Shown here: positions 11,261 to 45,087 of the stretch, piece by piece
Numbering within the stretch: the stretch's first letter is position 1
How the letters are laid out: every line of letters starts with the position of its first letter
Assembly (NCBI GenBank): GCA_016584305.1
Contig: JACEEZ010023402.1
Coordinates: 40,001-104,000, forward strand
Direction of reading: 5' to 3'
Origin: Chionoecetes opilio
Taxonomy: Eukaryota > Arthropoda > Malacostraca > Decapoda > Majidae
DNA: 64,000 nt
Position numbers and translations under genes: made by a program
Notes under the pieces: generated by a model
What the model saw: only the letters and a program-made list of their open reading frames with translations
Databases searched by the model: none
What the model was told of the DNA's origin: nothing

Positions 11261-11311
11261 TTCTGAATTATGAATTACCAGCCCGAGTCCTATGTCTGTT
11301 GGAAGGAAATA

Positions 11312-11385
11312 CACACAAACCTCGATTTCCCGGATATCGGATTTGCCGGACAAAATCCGAGGTCCGGGGATATGTCAGTCCCAGA

Positions 11386-11419
<34 letters not shown>

Positions 11420-12043
11420 GTTGAAATGCCTGGTCCTGTTCGTAAATTGACAAAGTTGTCCGGCGGTCCGATTGTTACCTGTCACCCCTGGTCAGTGTCC
11501 GCGCCTCCCGCCAGGTGGCAGCATGCTCAGCGGTCGTATTGTTTACATGTGGGCACACGACACTCACGGTTCACCTGCACAGCCTCCGTCAGTCCCCTGA
11601 CTCCCACTGCCCCTGGTGCAGGAACATCTCTGAGACTATTGAACACTTTCTGCTGCCTCCCGCCAGGTGGCAGCATCCTCAGCGGTCGTATTGTTTACAT
11701 TTGGACACACGACACTCACGATTCACCTGCACGGCCTCCGTTAGTCCCCTGACCCCCACTGCTCCTGGTGCAGGAACGTCTCTTGAGACTATTGAACACT
11801 TTCTGCTGCCTCCCGCCAGGTGGCAGCATGTTCAGCGGACGTAAAAGTCCTAGGCGGGGTAGTTGATATTGGCGGTTGCCGGACAGTAAATACTAGAGTA
11901 GGATAAACGTCCGGGGGTGGGTAATGGCATCGGACTTTTTTTTTTTTTTTAAGGATAATTCCTGGACTTTTGCAATTCCCGGACTTTTGCGGTTCCCGGA
12001 CCAGTGCTCCCCCCTATTAGTCCGGGAAAATGAGGTTTGTGTG
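11312..12043. mobile_element. Tigger/mariner-like non-autonomous element
   Basis: The terminal inverted repeats CACACAAACCTCGATTTCCC and complement are flanked by TA (11310-11311, 12044-12045). The CCTCGATT-type ends are typical of Tigger/pogo relatives. The interior holds poly-T tracts (about 11392-11416 and 11937-11950), CCGG-rich borders and a 152-153-bp tandem repeat with CTCF-like motifs. There is no transposase. Confidence 0.88.
11509..11830 (+). repeat. ~152-bp tandem repeat carrying CTCF-like motifs
   Basis: The block CCGCCAGGTGGCAGCA recurs with its core at 11511, 11663 and 11816, so the period is 152 and 153 bp. The intervening DNA, including GTATTGTTTACAT and CACACGACACTCACG, is repeated as well. 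Each block fits the CTCF core consensus CCRSYAGRKGGCR at every position. Confidence 0.85.
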
Positions 12044-12441
12044 TACTGACAGGATTTCAAAAGGTAACTGTGGCCCAGGGCAATGTAAAGCCTGTGTCGG
12101 GCCCGCGATGACTCCCCATGGAAGCATTACGTGGCTCCATCATACGGGCCACATGCAAGTCTCTGTCAACAGGGTACCTCATGACACTCCCCATTGACCA
12201 AGACTGCCCCTTCAGGAATCCCCCTCAGAATATCTCAACAGCAAGAAAGAGTAAAGAGAAGAGATAAGATAAGAAGAAACAAGAAACAAGAAAGAAGACC
12301 CACCCCCCAAGAAAGTACGAGTCGATGATAATACTGTATGTTGGGGATGACAGGTCAATGAAAAAAAAATAATAATAATAAACACGTTCTTGTACATGGC
12401 AATGATTTAATGGAAACAAGTGATAATCATATACCTGATGC

Positions 12442-12973
12442 CAGAGCTGGGCAGTATTTAAATACGTATTTAAATATATTTGCGTATTTAGAACTGTATT
12501 CATAAATACATTGGTTTTCACGTATTTAAATACATTGTATTTAAATACTCATAATATAGAAATGTAAATACTTTTTTATCAGTTAATTTGGCCATAAAGC
12601 CGCCCAACTATCTGGCAACCCTGATGTTACAGTGAACCAGTGTTTCCACTTTCAAGGAAATTTCCCAATTTTAAGGAAATTTAGGCCTAAGAAGGAAATT
12701 TCTAAAGAAATGCAAAATCCCAAATCTATCTATCAATCTATCAAATTATCATTTATCAAGCATTTTATATTGTCAATCATGAATTACATGAATACATGTT
12801 AAAATTTGTGTGTATTTAAAATGTATTTACAAATGTATTTAAATACAATTGATGTATTTAGTATTTAGATACATTCGTAAAATGTTTTTAGTATTTGGTA
12901 TTTAGATACATTTCTTCCATGTATTTAGTATTTAGTATTTAAATACATTCAATGTATTTAGTGCCCAGCTCTG
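12442..12973. mobile_element. hAT-type MITE
   Basis: The termini CAGAGCTGGGCA and complement (TGCCCAGCTCTG) are flanked by a perfect 8-bp duplication, CCTGATGC (12434-12441 and 12974-12981). The interior is AT-rich with many GTATTTAAATAC palindromic units and no coding sequence. Confidence 0.93.
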
Positions 12974-13448
12974 CCTGATGCCCACACTCCACAACTGCTA
13001 TATCTCTTCATCATATTATCGAAGTTCAAATCTCATGAATACAGGTGCTCCCCAACTTACATAGCTAATTGGTTCCTGGAGTTTGTACGTAACTCAAAAT
13101 GTGCAGATCTTTATTACAGCTGACTAAAAGGGGGAGAGGCGTATCTGGATTTTGGAAAATCAGGATTATTCAATGGGTATGGAAGTTACACAAAATGTAA
13201 AGAAACACCTCAATGCAGCACACTTTGCGTTTCGGTGTAATTCTCTATATCCGCTTCAACCCCGGGAATGTGTATCAACATATGGTGCGATGAGTGTACC
13301 TCGAACATTACATAAAAAGAGATTTTCAAAGCCAGTTGACATCTAATGGACTTTGACATCTAACTTTTACACCAAGTAATACAGCATTATCTCTCTACTG
13401 TGTATATGTGCTCGTATGCATGGTAATACATATATCCTAATATTTGTC

Positions 13449-13505
13449 ACCATACAGACAAGTGCACACCGGGTGTTAGGTCACGTAGGGTGCATCACTT
13501 CACCG
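13449..13505 (+). repeat. Dispersed repeat, copy 2
   Basis: Partner of 6836-6890 in the same orientation, starting GACAAGTGCACACCGGGTG. An AATAAA follows nearby. Confidence 0.6.
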
Positions 13506-13580
13506 TATCATTGCTGTGTACTGTCACACAATAAAGAATAAAGTTTTTTCTGATCCTTTATGTACGACTTCTAGCGATTA

Positions 13581-14479
13581 CAGTAAACCTTCTATAATTG
13601 AATCTAATTGGGGGGAGGCCTAGGTCGAATTAGCCGAAAGTCTGAATTATCCGATGGTTACCTCTAGCCCCTCCACACAATAAGAACTCACTCAAACATG
13701 CCAAAACAACACAGACTGTATTACTTGTACTCACCAAACATGGCTAATACTGAAGTCTAGAAATGCAGTACTATTGTATACTGAGCACTCAGGCGTCACT
13801 GATAGCATCTTCAGGCAAAGGCTGCGTTCAGTAAAGCAACACGCACAGTTGCACACGGAGGCGCACGGTGACGTCAGTATACAGTATGGCTAGCACAAGC
13901 TACCCCCGCACTACAGCCCGGCTGGGAGGTGAATCACCACTGAGTTGCCAGCTCAAGCCACAATAAGGGTATGTAAACAAAGGGAAAAGAAAGCTTCTGC
14001 TCTTTGCTCTCCTCTTCTTGCCTCCTTAATATTTCATTTCCTACTGCCATAACTTCTGCTGCATCAAATACAGGGTCATCAGCAAGTTATTCTTCAACAA
14101 TAAGAATAGCCACAGAGATTAATTTCGGCAGCTGCTATCTTGGTAGCAATGCAAATTGTGAAGCGTTCAGTATCGTTCAGTAAGGAGAGTGCGGGGGGGG
14201 ACCGCTACTGAACGCAGCCCTGGCAGGTGTCACTCTGGGGATTTGTGAGGTAAGATCTTCAGTGCTTAAGGTGCTTAATGTGTTGGAGGCGATCTGGAGG
14301 CTGGCTGATGAAGTGGATGGCACAGAGGAGATGGAAGATGCTGCAGTACTCTGAAAATTCGAACTTCAGTTCTGATTATAGAAAGTTGGAAAGTTGTTTA
14401 AAAATTTGAACTTGGCCTGAAACAGGTCGAATTATCCAAAGTTCTCATCATACGGGTTCGAATTAGAGAGGGTTTACTG
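13581..14479. mobile_element. Tigger/pogo-like non-autonomous element
   Basis: The ends CAGTAAACCTTCTATAATTG and CTAATTCGAAC..AGAGAGGGTTTACTG-type complement form an inverted repeat. It is flanked by TA (13579-13580, 14480-14481). Inner blocks such as GTCGAATTA and GAATTATCC are typical of Tigger termini. No transposase survives, and a second inverted-repeat element lies inside. Confidence 0.82.
13820..14219. mobile_element. Nested MITE-like inverted repeat
   Basis: GGCTGCGTTCAGTAAAGC at the left end pairs with GCTACTGAACGCAGCC at the right. The element is about 400 bp and lies inside the 13581-14479 element. No clear target duplication is seen, so the exact borders are uncertain. Confidence 0.6.
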
Positions 14480-14481
14480 TA

Positions 14482-16230
14482 TATTTTTCTCTCTGGAATT
14501 AGGTAACAATTGGTACAATCAACCATGCATGATCATTCCTTCGTTCTCATCATACTAAAAGACAAGACAAAGCCAGTGCCACAAAGATTTGCTCCAGGCC
14601 ACAAGAGGTGTAAGCTGTAGCAGTGGAAGAACAGGATATGCAAGAGGGAGAAATGTTTAAAGGAAAGGGCAGCAGTGCTAACATGAGGCATGAGGTAGGC
14701 AGTATTTCTAAGCATTCGTACCTTCTTACTTATATGGACGTAAGATGCATACCAACAACTGAAATTTAGGTTGACTTTCATAACTTTCTTATATTTTTCA
14801 CAATGGCTTAAACAAAAAAAAACGCCATTGATAGAGCAATACGGAAACCTGTCACTTGCTAGACGGTAAAAAAAAACTCACAGTTGTTATCTAAAAAAAA
14901 AATTCAATGATAGTGATGATTAAAGGCTCTCCTCTACTTACATACATTTAAGTTATATACTTTTAGGGCTATATTTAAACCTGTAGGTAAATACAAGTTG
15001 TGGTTTCTACAGATATTTAATCACCACAACATGACGTCTCAGAAGCATTGGGATGAAGCCAGTGGAGATGGCAATAGCATGAACTTTACCATTTAAGGCT
15101 AGTGAAATATAGTTTAGTATTATTGGGATATAACTATACTGTACAAACATTTTCTTTACAAAAGCGTGTACAGTCGTGTGTACCTATTCCATATTATTTG
15201 TATTGACAAAAGTAATGTTAGACATGCTACAAGGAGCCGCAATTGCCTCGTTCCCTCCTACATGGTGATGGAACTACCACTCTCACCAGCCGGCGATGGT
15301 TCACCTCTCAAGTGCTTGTTGGCCGGTTTCCTGGCCAATACCCCCATCCCCTTGCCGAGAGGTAGGGCGTAGTGCAGCCAAGGTGAGCCCAGAGCAGCGA
15401 GACACTGAGATACAGACAGCTCCAGCTCTCAACCCGACAAAACCTCCACCACCTGCTGCTGTTCTCATCGTGCTGAAGGCACTTTTGGAGACTTGGACTC
15501 CCTTCCAGTGCCCTTCCACTGTCCCAACACCATTCCACACTCCCAGCTGCCTGAAGTGTTCACTACATTGCTGAGTGTTGCTGCCACACATCTCATCCTC
15601 CAGGCTGCTGTGCAGGGAGGTATTGGCTGCCGTACCCCTGCTCTAATATTACTATTGTATAGTACTACGAGCAGTTAGTTTGGTTGATGATTTTTGGCTG
15701 TTAGCCTATTATTGCCAGTCTTTGTTGTGTAAATATATTCGGGGTATCATACTCCATGACTTTTCTTCCCCACCATTCTCTGGATTGATAATATTATTTG
15801 ATAGCCACCTCGGCCCTGACACTTGCATACATTTCAATTTAAGTAAAACCAACCAATTGTGTTTGTAAGTAAGAAAGCTTTAGTACAATTATGTATGATT
15901 TTAAGCTGTCCAGATACTGCATTTTAGCAAAATCAATGTTACAGAGTATGAAAAAAAAGTGTCAATTTTGGGGTCCTGGAATCCATTAAAATTTTACAAA
16001 ATCGATTTAATACTTCACGCTTTGTATCAGGTTTACTGCTAACCCCATGGTACCCAAAGAGTGCAAAACTGAAGGGCTTACTGTCAATACAATACTACTT
16101 CATGTCAAGTAAGGATAACAGGCTGGTTACAACAAGTACTCACTTGGATGGTTCATGTGCTACCCATGGTGATGGCCATGTAGTAGTGATTTCACTCCTT
16201 AGCCCATCAACCTTAGTCAGAAACAATTCT
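14482..16230. other. No gene recognised; 3' flank of the zinc-finger gene
   Basis: Mixed AT-rich DNA. The open frames at 15296-15591 on both strands overlap one another and have no domain, so I do not treat them as genes. Part of this stretch could be 3' UTR of the minus-strand zinc-finger gene. Confidence 0.45.
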
Positions 16231-16239
16231 GCCACTAAG

Positions 16240-38268
<22,029 letters not shown>

Positions 38269-38847
38269 CTAGGTAATAAAAGAGTATGTAGGGACACATG
38301 TTAAAAATCTGAAGCTTCAAACAGACAAATATTGAAGAAGAGGAAACATGAATAGTGATAAGCAATCATTTTCACAGTTTAACCCCTTCACGCTCAGGTC
38401 TTTCCTTTACTATAAATAAATTGTATGTTGTCGAGCCATAAAATCAAAAAAAGTTACTTAATATACCAAATTAGTTAGTCGACAAGGATACTAAACAGGT
38501 CATAGCTATAAAACATTACTTATATTAACTAAAAATCGTCTAATGGTACCCAAATAACAATGGAAATTACGTTCTGAGGCTCAAGGGGTTAACAAGGCTA
38601 CTTACGTAGCTGGAACTAAAACTTCTGAACTTTTTGTTTGTTTGTTTTTTTGTCATAGAATGGAGGTCAATGGTACCATTTCAGTGAATATTTATAACAC
38701 AACCAAAGATGACATAGAACGATGTTAACTTTTGACAAGGATAAATCTAAGGTATATATTCAAAATATACAAAGTTCAAAGTAACTATTTATATAAAGTT
38801 GAATAGTACCAATCAACTAGTTTTCATGAAAATTGGCGGTAAATTTT

Positions 38848-39496
38848 TAGTGTTTGCCCATACTCTCCCACTTCCCCCAAACAAGTTTGGGGACCAGTGG
38901 GAATGCGGGTTTTTCGGGTGGGGAAAAAATTGTGCGTCGGAAACACGTAATTTAAGAGTTGTGTAGAGGGGGGGGGGGGTAAAATTCCCTAGATCTAGGG
39001 TAATTTCATTATATCTAGAGAAATTTGCCTAATCAAAATTAACCTACCCTAGCCAAATTTAACCTAACTTAGCGGAGGGCTTGACCCACCGATAACCTAA
39101 CCTAACCTAACCAAATCTAACCTAAGCTAACTTAACTAAATATAACCTAACTGTGGGGGCTAACCAAATCTAACCTAATCAAATATAACCTAACCTACCC
39201 AAATATAACTTAACCTACCTTAACCTAACCTAAACAAATCTAACCTAACTTCCTAGCTGGGGGTTGGGGGGGTTCTCGACACTTCGGTCATCATTCTGTG
39301 AGGATCGTCAGGTTCACACGTCTCTGGACTCAGAAAAAATCCAATGAATTTTCCCTAGATCTAGGGAATTTTTCAGCACCCCTAACTAAAAAACTATGTG
39401 GTTGCAACGCATATTTTGTACCCCAGCCAAATGTCCCGCATTCCCCCAGGTCCCCAAGCTTGTTTTGTGGCAGAGGGGGAGTATGGGCAAACACTA
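38848..39496. mobile_element. Inverted-repeat element with a CCTAA-rich core
   Basis: TAGTGTTTGCCCATACTC and its complement bound the element. The arms match for about 60 bp, through CTTGGGGACC and GAATGCGGG. The interior has two CCCTAGATCTAGGG palindromes and about 200 bp of degenerate AACCTAACCT units. No target duplication is evident. Confidence 0.82.
39036..39255 (+). repeat. Interstitial CCTAA (TTAGG)-like repeat
   Basis: Irregular AACCTAACCTAA, AACCAAATCTAACC and AAATATAACC units. CCTAA is the complement of the arthropod telomere motif TTAGG, but here it is degenerate and lies inside a MITE. Confidence 0.8.
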
Positions 39497-39499
39497 GAA

Positions 39500-41250
39500 T
39501 AATACCAAATTGGCTCTAAAAGAATGTACATCGAGTGGTTAACATGGAAGAGAATAAAAATATCGGGTGTTGTTGGGGTGGGGCAAAAATACAGGAAAGA
39601 GATGCAAAAACTTAAGGTAAGGATTAGTCCCATAGGAGAATTAATGACTGATACAGAAATTATATGCATACAAAGTACATAAGATCTGGGGTAAGAGTTG
39701 AAGACAATTATTGCAATTGATGGAAAATTAAGTGATATACTGCCGCATGGTGAAGAGGGTATTTGTATAGAAGAGAACAGACACAATATATTTCAGAAAT
39801 GGAAATATAAACAAGTAAGATCATCAAGGAGTAAGTTACCCAAGCTACAAAGGAATGGATTCGTATGTAGCTCGACAATGGATGAGCCTGAGGATGCAAT
39901 AGGTCTACAGAAATGGAAGTGTGGGAGTGCATTGAGCCCACCAGACGTATATACATTCTTCATTTACAGTATTCGTCTTTTATGCAATAACACGAAGCAT
40001 TGCATATTCTGTGCTTACATTTTTTTTCTCCCATATTTTAAGTAGGATAGAGCCAAGATATCAAGTCATTGATATTATCAAGTGTTTCTCCATTCAAACT
40101 TATTTTACAATGTTTGACCCTCACTTTTTACTCTATGTGAGTGTGAAAATGCAATCACTACTAGATATATTTCTCTTCTCAAATACTAGCATTACTTTAC
40201 TTTTTTTCTAACCCACACTTAACTTTCATCTTTCTTCTCCCACAAAGTGTAGAATATATTCAACAATCTTACAAATCCTAACTCTCTGCAGGTACTAGCC
40301 ATGAAGTACAAGCCATACATTCTTACACAGGAGTGACTAATAAATCAGCCCCGAAAAGTCCGAAAGTTCCTGCACAATCTCACATCCTTCCCAGACACCC
40401 ACTTCCTACAAACAAAAATAAATAATAAATAAATAAAAAATATATAACATCTCAGCAAGTAGATTTACGCCAAACTTGTCTTCTGAGAATCCATTCAAGT
40501 AAGCAAATACTACTCCCAAAAGTGAGATGAAATAATGAAGTACCCTTCCTTCATCCTTATAATAACGTAACTGAAGTATATCGTAATCTGTAATACAAAC
40601 GACTCTCATTCTTATGAAATCCTGCTGTAAAGCCAGGCTGTGGCACCTATATATCTACAATGCTGTCGTGGTATCCATCGAAAACTGTGCACTACCAAGA
40701 TCTATACGTCAAATTTATTGGCAGGTAAATAAAGCTACGTTACAACGCATGACACAAGTCGCGTTGCTGTTGTGTACCGCTACCCGCTGTGTGGCTGTGT
40801 GGGGCGCACGTGTTCCTACAGGTGCCCAGGCCCTGAGCATTCATTTCCACCTACACCCAGCCGCTGCCGGATTGTGAATGAATGGCTCTGCAAATTCGGA
40901 AGGACTCTAGCCTCGCCCAGCCTCCATCTTGTCTTCCGCAATGTTGCCACGTCTCTGCTCATCCTCTCATTATTATCACTTGTTTACTTATTATTCCAAC
41001 GACTTAGGAAACTAATACTGGTAAAAAAATATTTTAATTCCCTGATTTCATATTTTCTGTGTGAGACTGCCACCCACACAATCGTAAGGCAGATTAAATT
41101 TGCGTTCTACTAAAATCATGACCATCATCACCAGCCTCTCTCAGGCTTCTTCCATGGCGCCCCAGAGACCACTGAACGAGGCTAGCACCCTGTCTCCCAC
41201 ACCTGTCACACGCACCAGCCACGCCCACCCATACTCCAAGACGCTCACCC
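39500..41250. other. No gene recognised; first intron of the zinc-finger gene if the 5' exon is right
   Basis: Only short open frames. A GC-richer patch at 40780-40960 includes CAAGATGGAGGC on the minus strand (40920-40931), which resembles a YY1 site often found near metazoan start sites. Confidence 0.4.
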
Positions 41251-41254
41251 TTAC

Positions 41255-41340
41255 CTTGTTGGGGGATTAGGTCCGTGGAAATAATATATCCTGCCGTGAG
41301 GTTCCGGGAAATGGATTGCTATCGTTACTTGCCGTATCTC
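41255..41340 (-). other. Candidate 5' UTR exon of the zinc-finger gene
   Basis: On the minus strand CCAACAAG|GTAAGGGTGAG at 41255 is a strong donor, preceded by DNA richer than its surroundings and followed by GC-box-like CACGCCCACC motifs (plus-strand sense). It lies about 3 kb upstream of the acceptor that opens the first coding exon. The 5' border is a guess. The assignment rests on donor quality and position alone. Confidence 0.3.
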
Positions 41341-41800
41341 CCCGTCACTAGTCAGCCATTACTACTAGGGGGGCCGTGCAAGGCGCGGGCACCTTTGTCT
41401 CCCATTGGTTCCCATGGCCTCCAGGTGTGGACGCGGGACCTTCAAATCTAACACTACACCCACTGCACTTTACTACCTATTACTTTCAATCATCCTATCT
41501 TATATATGGTCTACAGCCTCTTGTTCCTATTTCCTTATCATTTTACACACAATACTTATACTTATCATCACTATATACGTTATTATACAGAATATGTGTG
41601 ATCACAACTTTCTATGGGTATGTTATAGGTTTGTTTTTATTGTATGACATAATTTTGACATTCTTACTTTAACTCCATGTTATATGTGTAACAGTACGCT
41701 GTCACAAAATTCTGTTCAACGGAATTAGCAATTTTCTTTCGATCATGTACGTATATGTTTTAAGAATGTGTATTATTCACCCAAAGTAACTAAGACCTAC

Positions 41801-42277
41801 CTACCGTAGATAACAGTTAAGTCGCCAGGACGGCTTTTTTTTCTGTTTACAGACGTGTGGGGGCGTTAATACTTACATTTCTATATGCATGATTTCAAGA
41901 AAGTTAGAAGGGGCTATCTGGAGAGTCTGTGTCATTTTGTGTCTTCATCTGTGTCATAGTAGGGCTATAAATGAACAAAGTACAAAAATATCTACAAAGT
42001 GGCTAACAACAGTAGAGTCGCCAACTAGTGTTTATTTACTGAGTGTCGTACCGCTGTCGTCGTCGCCCGAAAAAAAAACGCGTAGCGAAATTTGAAACTG
42101 TCTATACTTGCAGATACAAAGCATAAAACAACGCTGAAACAGGGTAGATTATACAGTCATGAACTACTGTGTATCATCTTCAGTGGCACATAAAAATCAG
42201 TAGTGATGCTATAATTCATAATATATGGCGCCTGGCGACATCACTGCAGGTGGCGACTTTACTGTTATCTACGGTAG
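41801..42277. mobile_element. CTACCGTAGATAACA inverted-repeat MITE
   Basis: CTACCGTAGATAACAGTTAA and its complement TTACTGTTATCTACGGTAG bound about 477 bp. The left part matches 24524-24605. The right arm also carries GGCGACTTTACTG, complementary to CAG(T)TAAGTCGCC. No coding sequence is seen. Confidence 0.82.
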
Positions 42278-42297
42278 CTGTCTCTGTGTTACTTTGT

Positions 42298-42400
42298 ATT
42301 CACCCACGGTCTTGCTCACGCGAGCTGGACTTGCGATCGCCAGTTTTACCCTTGATCTTGATCTTGATTTGGGAGTCACCCAGCGGATGCTGTCGGTGAA
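42298..42400 (+). repeat. Dispersed repeat of the CACGGTCTTG family, copy 1
   Basis: CCACGGTCTTGCTCACGCGAG followed by GCGATCGCCAGTTTTACCC. The same segment recurs at 62990-63075 and, more divergent, at 63925-64000. Confidence 0.7.
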
Positions 42401-42447
42401 GCCTTTGGTCCGGCGTTCTCCCACACAGGTAATCTGTTGGGAGAGAA

Positions 42448-42468
42448 GCAAAAGGGGGGGGGGGGGGG
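42448..42468. repeat. Poly-G tract
   Basis: About 17-20 consecutive G, a site of likely slippage. Confidence 0.85.
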
Positions 42469-42875
42469 GAAACACAGCCAGTGTTTCACCCACCCCTCCC
42501 ACCACCACACCCACACGGAGTCCCCCATCACTGAGGGGCCCCCTGCCTCTCATTCTCTCTCCTACGTGCTCTCCAAGAATTCTCCAAGAATTCTTTTACA
42601 CTCTCAATCACACGACTGTCACTCCTCCACTCAGCACACAACCCCAGCAGGTACTCCATCTCCACACTCCTGTCTCTCATCTCTCTCCATTCTTCCACTC
42701 CGACCTCTCCTACCACTACCTCCAACATCTTTGTTCTAGTTCTTAACCCTCTCGAGTTTCGATAAGAGCTTGGAGGGAGGAGGCTTTATATTTGTTCTAT
42801 AAGTTCTATAAATTAAGTTTAATAAATCTAAGTTAATAATAATTAAGTTCTATAAATGAGCTCTCGCACACCACA

Positions 42876-43050
42876 CCCCCCACCCGGGGCCACTCCCTTG
42901 ATCATGGGGGACAGTAACATCCCATATATGTGTCAGTGAAAAATCCCCGAGAGCGAGAGGGGATAGAACGCGCGACCACGGAATGGCCTGACACGCTCTC
43001 TAATCCACTTGACCATCCAGGCAGAATTTGTGGGTGCGTGTGTGTCCAAG
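42876..43050 (-). repeat. tRNA-derived SINE, copy A
   Basis: Read on the minus strand, TGGTCAAGTGGATTAGAGAG followed 30 bp later by GCGCGTTCTATCCCC gives A- and B-box-like elements. The body (TTTTTCACTGACA) matches 63745-63905. The body also shares CACTCCCTTGATC and GGGGNCAGTAAC with that copy. Confidence 0.72.
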
Positions 43051-43374
43051 CCAATCAAATCGCATCAAATCGTACCACACCCACTAGAGCCAGCATGTAC
43101 CCTCTACTCCACCAATCACGTGTTAGCAATGACCTCCTGACAACCAATCCCATGCTTGATCATCAAGAGCCAGAGCCTACAAAGTATGCACGTGTTTCGT
43201 ACAAATCATAACTTTTCAAACTCATGCACATAATGTATGATATCCAAACCAGGTTAAAACCAGGTTTTCTCTAGTTCTATCTATAGTAAAACAAATTTCC
43301 ACAGCAGGGTAAATGCAAAGGGAAAGGATATGTAGCTTTACTAAAGAATAATAAATAATAATAAAAATCAGCGC

Positions 43375-43492
43375 CAGACGACCGTTGGCAAGTGAACGAA
43401 ATGGTTGGACTTGAAGTCTCGTGAGGACGGCTGTGTATTACTCGTCGTGTGTCTAGTCGACTACATCACTACCGAAACACCCCCAAGCTAGT
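43375..43492 (+). other. Candidate 5' UTR exon of ALDH1L1
   Basis: The GC-richer stretch CAGCGCCAGACGACCG to CCCCAAGCTAGT ends at a consensus donor (AGT|GTAAGT). The first ALDH1L1 coding exon starts after an acceptor 15 bp before its ATG, so a non-coding upstream exon must exist. This is the best candidate I see. It has no direct support from transcripts. Confidence 0.3.
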
Positions 43493-43499
43493 GTAAGTA

Positions 43500-44568
43500 T
43501 TAATATTAGAGCTATAATAGTATACGTCTTGGCAGGGGGGATGTTAAATGACGGAGTATAATAGTGGTAGCTCATCTCTACCTATAGCTGTATGTGCTGC
43601 CAAACTTCATTGAATTATCTCAATAAGTATATGTTTGTCATTCAAACCAATAGTATAGGAACACCCTCATACACTTCGGGGTAGCAACATAGTGTCTTAG
43701 GAACATTAAGACAGTTATGAAAACTTACATAACATTGTGTGTGTCGTCTTGTGTCAGTGGTGTTGCCATGTGCAAGCTAGGCAACTACTTCTCATGTGAT
43801 TCATGCTGACTGGAAAAAATATAATTTATAAAGTAATGTACTTACTTGATACTTACTTGATGATTTAATGTCTGTATATTTTTCATCCAGAAGCTCAAAT
43901 AGAAAATAATTGTATTAGTATTGTTCACACGCGAAATTTTCCATTATCGTAGAAATTGAAAACTTAAGTGTCTGCCAATGCTTGCTGCTGGTGGGAGCGT
44001 TTTGTCATTACTACTTTTATTAAGTAACTTTTTGGGTCTATCTGATTGCAGGACCCCAAGCCAATTTAATGCGCTGTAGCAAAAACTGTTTGCCAGCTGT
44101 TAGGTACACTTGTACAGCTATATTTATAATTAGTCACGACTTAAAGTATATATAGACTCAAAATCGGAAATTTGGCATGAAAAGTATTTTGGCGTGATAA
44201 CAAGAATGTTTTCAGAATTAAAGGCAAACTTGATTTTGTTAAGCTTTTAAATATTTTTATCACACTAAAGACACTATACGCATATATTTGCAAAAGACGA
44301 TGGGATAAACGTACTGACCGATGTTGGCATCTTGTGGCAACTCACGCCTAAACACGTCACATTCCTGCCAGAATGGGAACCTGTCCAAATCGTCTGCCAC
44401 CTGTTGTCATTCACTGAAAATGCCTTCATGGTAAATATTGATGACTGACACTTTCCCTTGTAGCTTTCATCCATCTTATGCTCCATCAGAAGCCTGTAGA
44501 ACTCAAGTCAATCATAAATATATTTGTCAAGTTTGAATCTAACGAAATGACTCTAATGCACTGTAGTG
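43500..44568. other. No gene recognised
   Basis: AT-rich DNA with no long open frame or repeat structure. Confidence 0.5.
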
Positions 44569-45079
44569 TAGTGTTTCTTAATCTTTTTATCACCACGCTC
44601 CCTTTAGTAGTTGGTCCTTACCTCCATGCCCACCCCCCTTAACTTCTTCAACAATGATGTTGCAAAATAATCCTGAATCAGAAAAAAACTGAAAAAATAC
44701 GTGTTTTCAACAAGCTTATTGTGCACATAATTATTCATGAACACCTTACATATACCCAGATTATTTAGTTAAGATCACGTTTAGATAATAATACTAACTA
44801 ATAATAGTAATAATAATTAAAAAAAATAGTATTGCATAAAAGTCTACAGAGTTAGTTAAATGTGACAAAACGTCACCGCAGTGTTTTTCATCCACTCTTG
44901 CTTCTCGTAGCAACTTTCTTCGCTCACCTTCGCGAGCGAGCTTCATGTTAAAACGATCGAAGGCCGAGCTTAAAGTTGAATACTTGCCAGTTCTTCCTTT
45001 TCCTCTCTTGGCTCACGCACCCCTAGGTGATTACCCACGCCGCCCTCAGGGGGCGTCCCCCCTAGGTTAAGAATCGCTG
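44569..45079. mobile_element. hAT-type MITE
   Basis: The left end TAGTGTTTCTTAATC and the right end GGTTAAGAATCGCTG are inverted (consensus CAGYGNTTCTTAAYC). The flanking octamers CTGTAGTG and GTGTAGTA agree at 6 of 8 positions, consistent with an old hAT insertion. Confidence 0.75.
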
Positions 45080-45087
45080 GTGTAGTA

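Noticed and set aside
11270..11844. Frames of 109-160 codons with an internal peptide repeat
   Set aside because: They follow the 152-bp tandem repeat inside a MITE. The apparent peptide repeat is a by-product of the DNA repeat.
15296..15591. Overlapping frames on both strands, Pro-rich on the plus strand
   Set aside because: No domain, no splice context, and neither strand is favoured.
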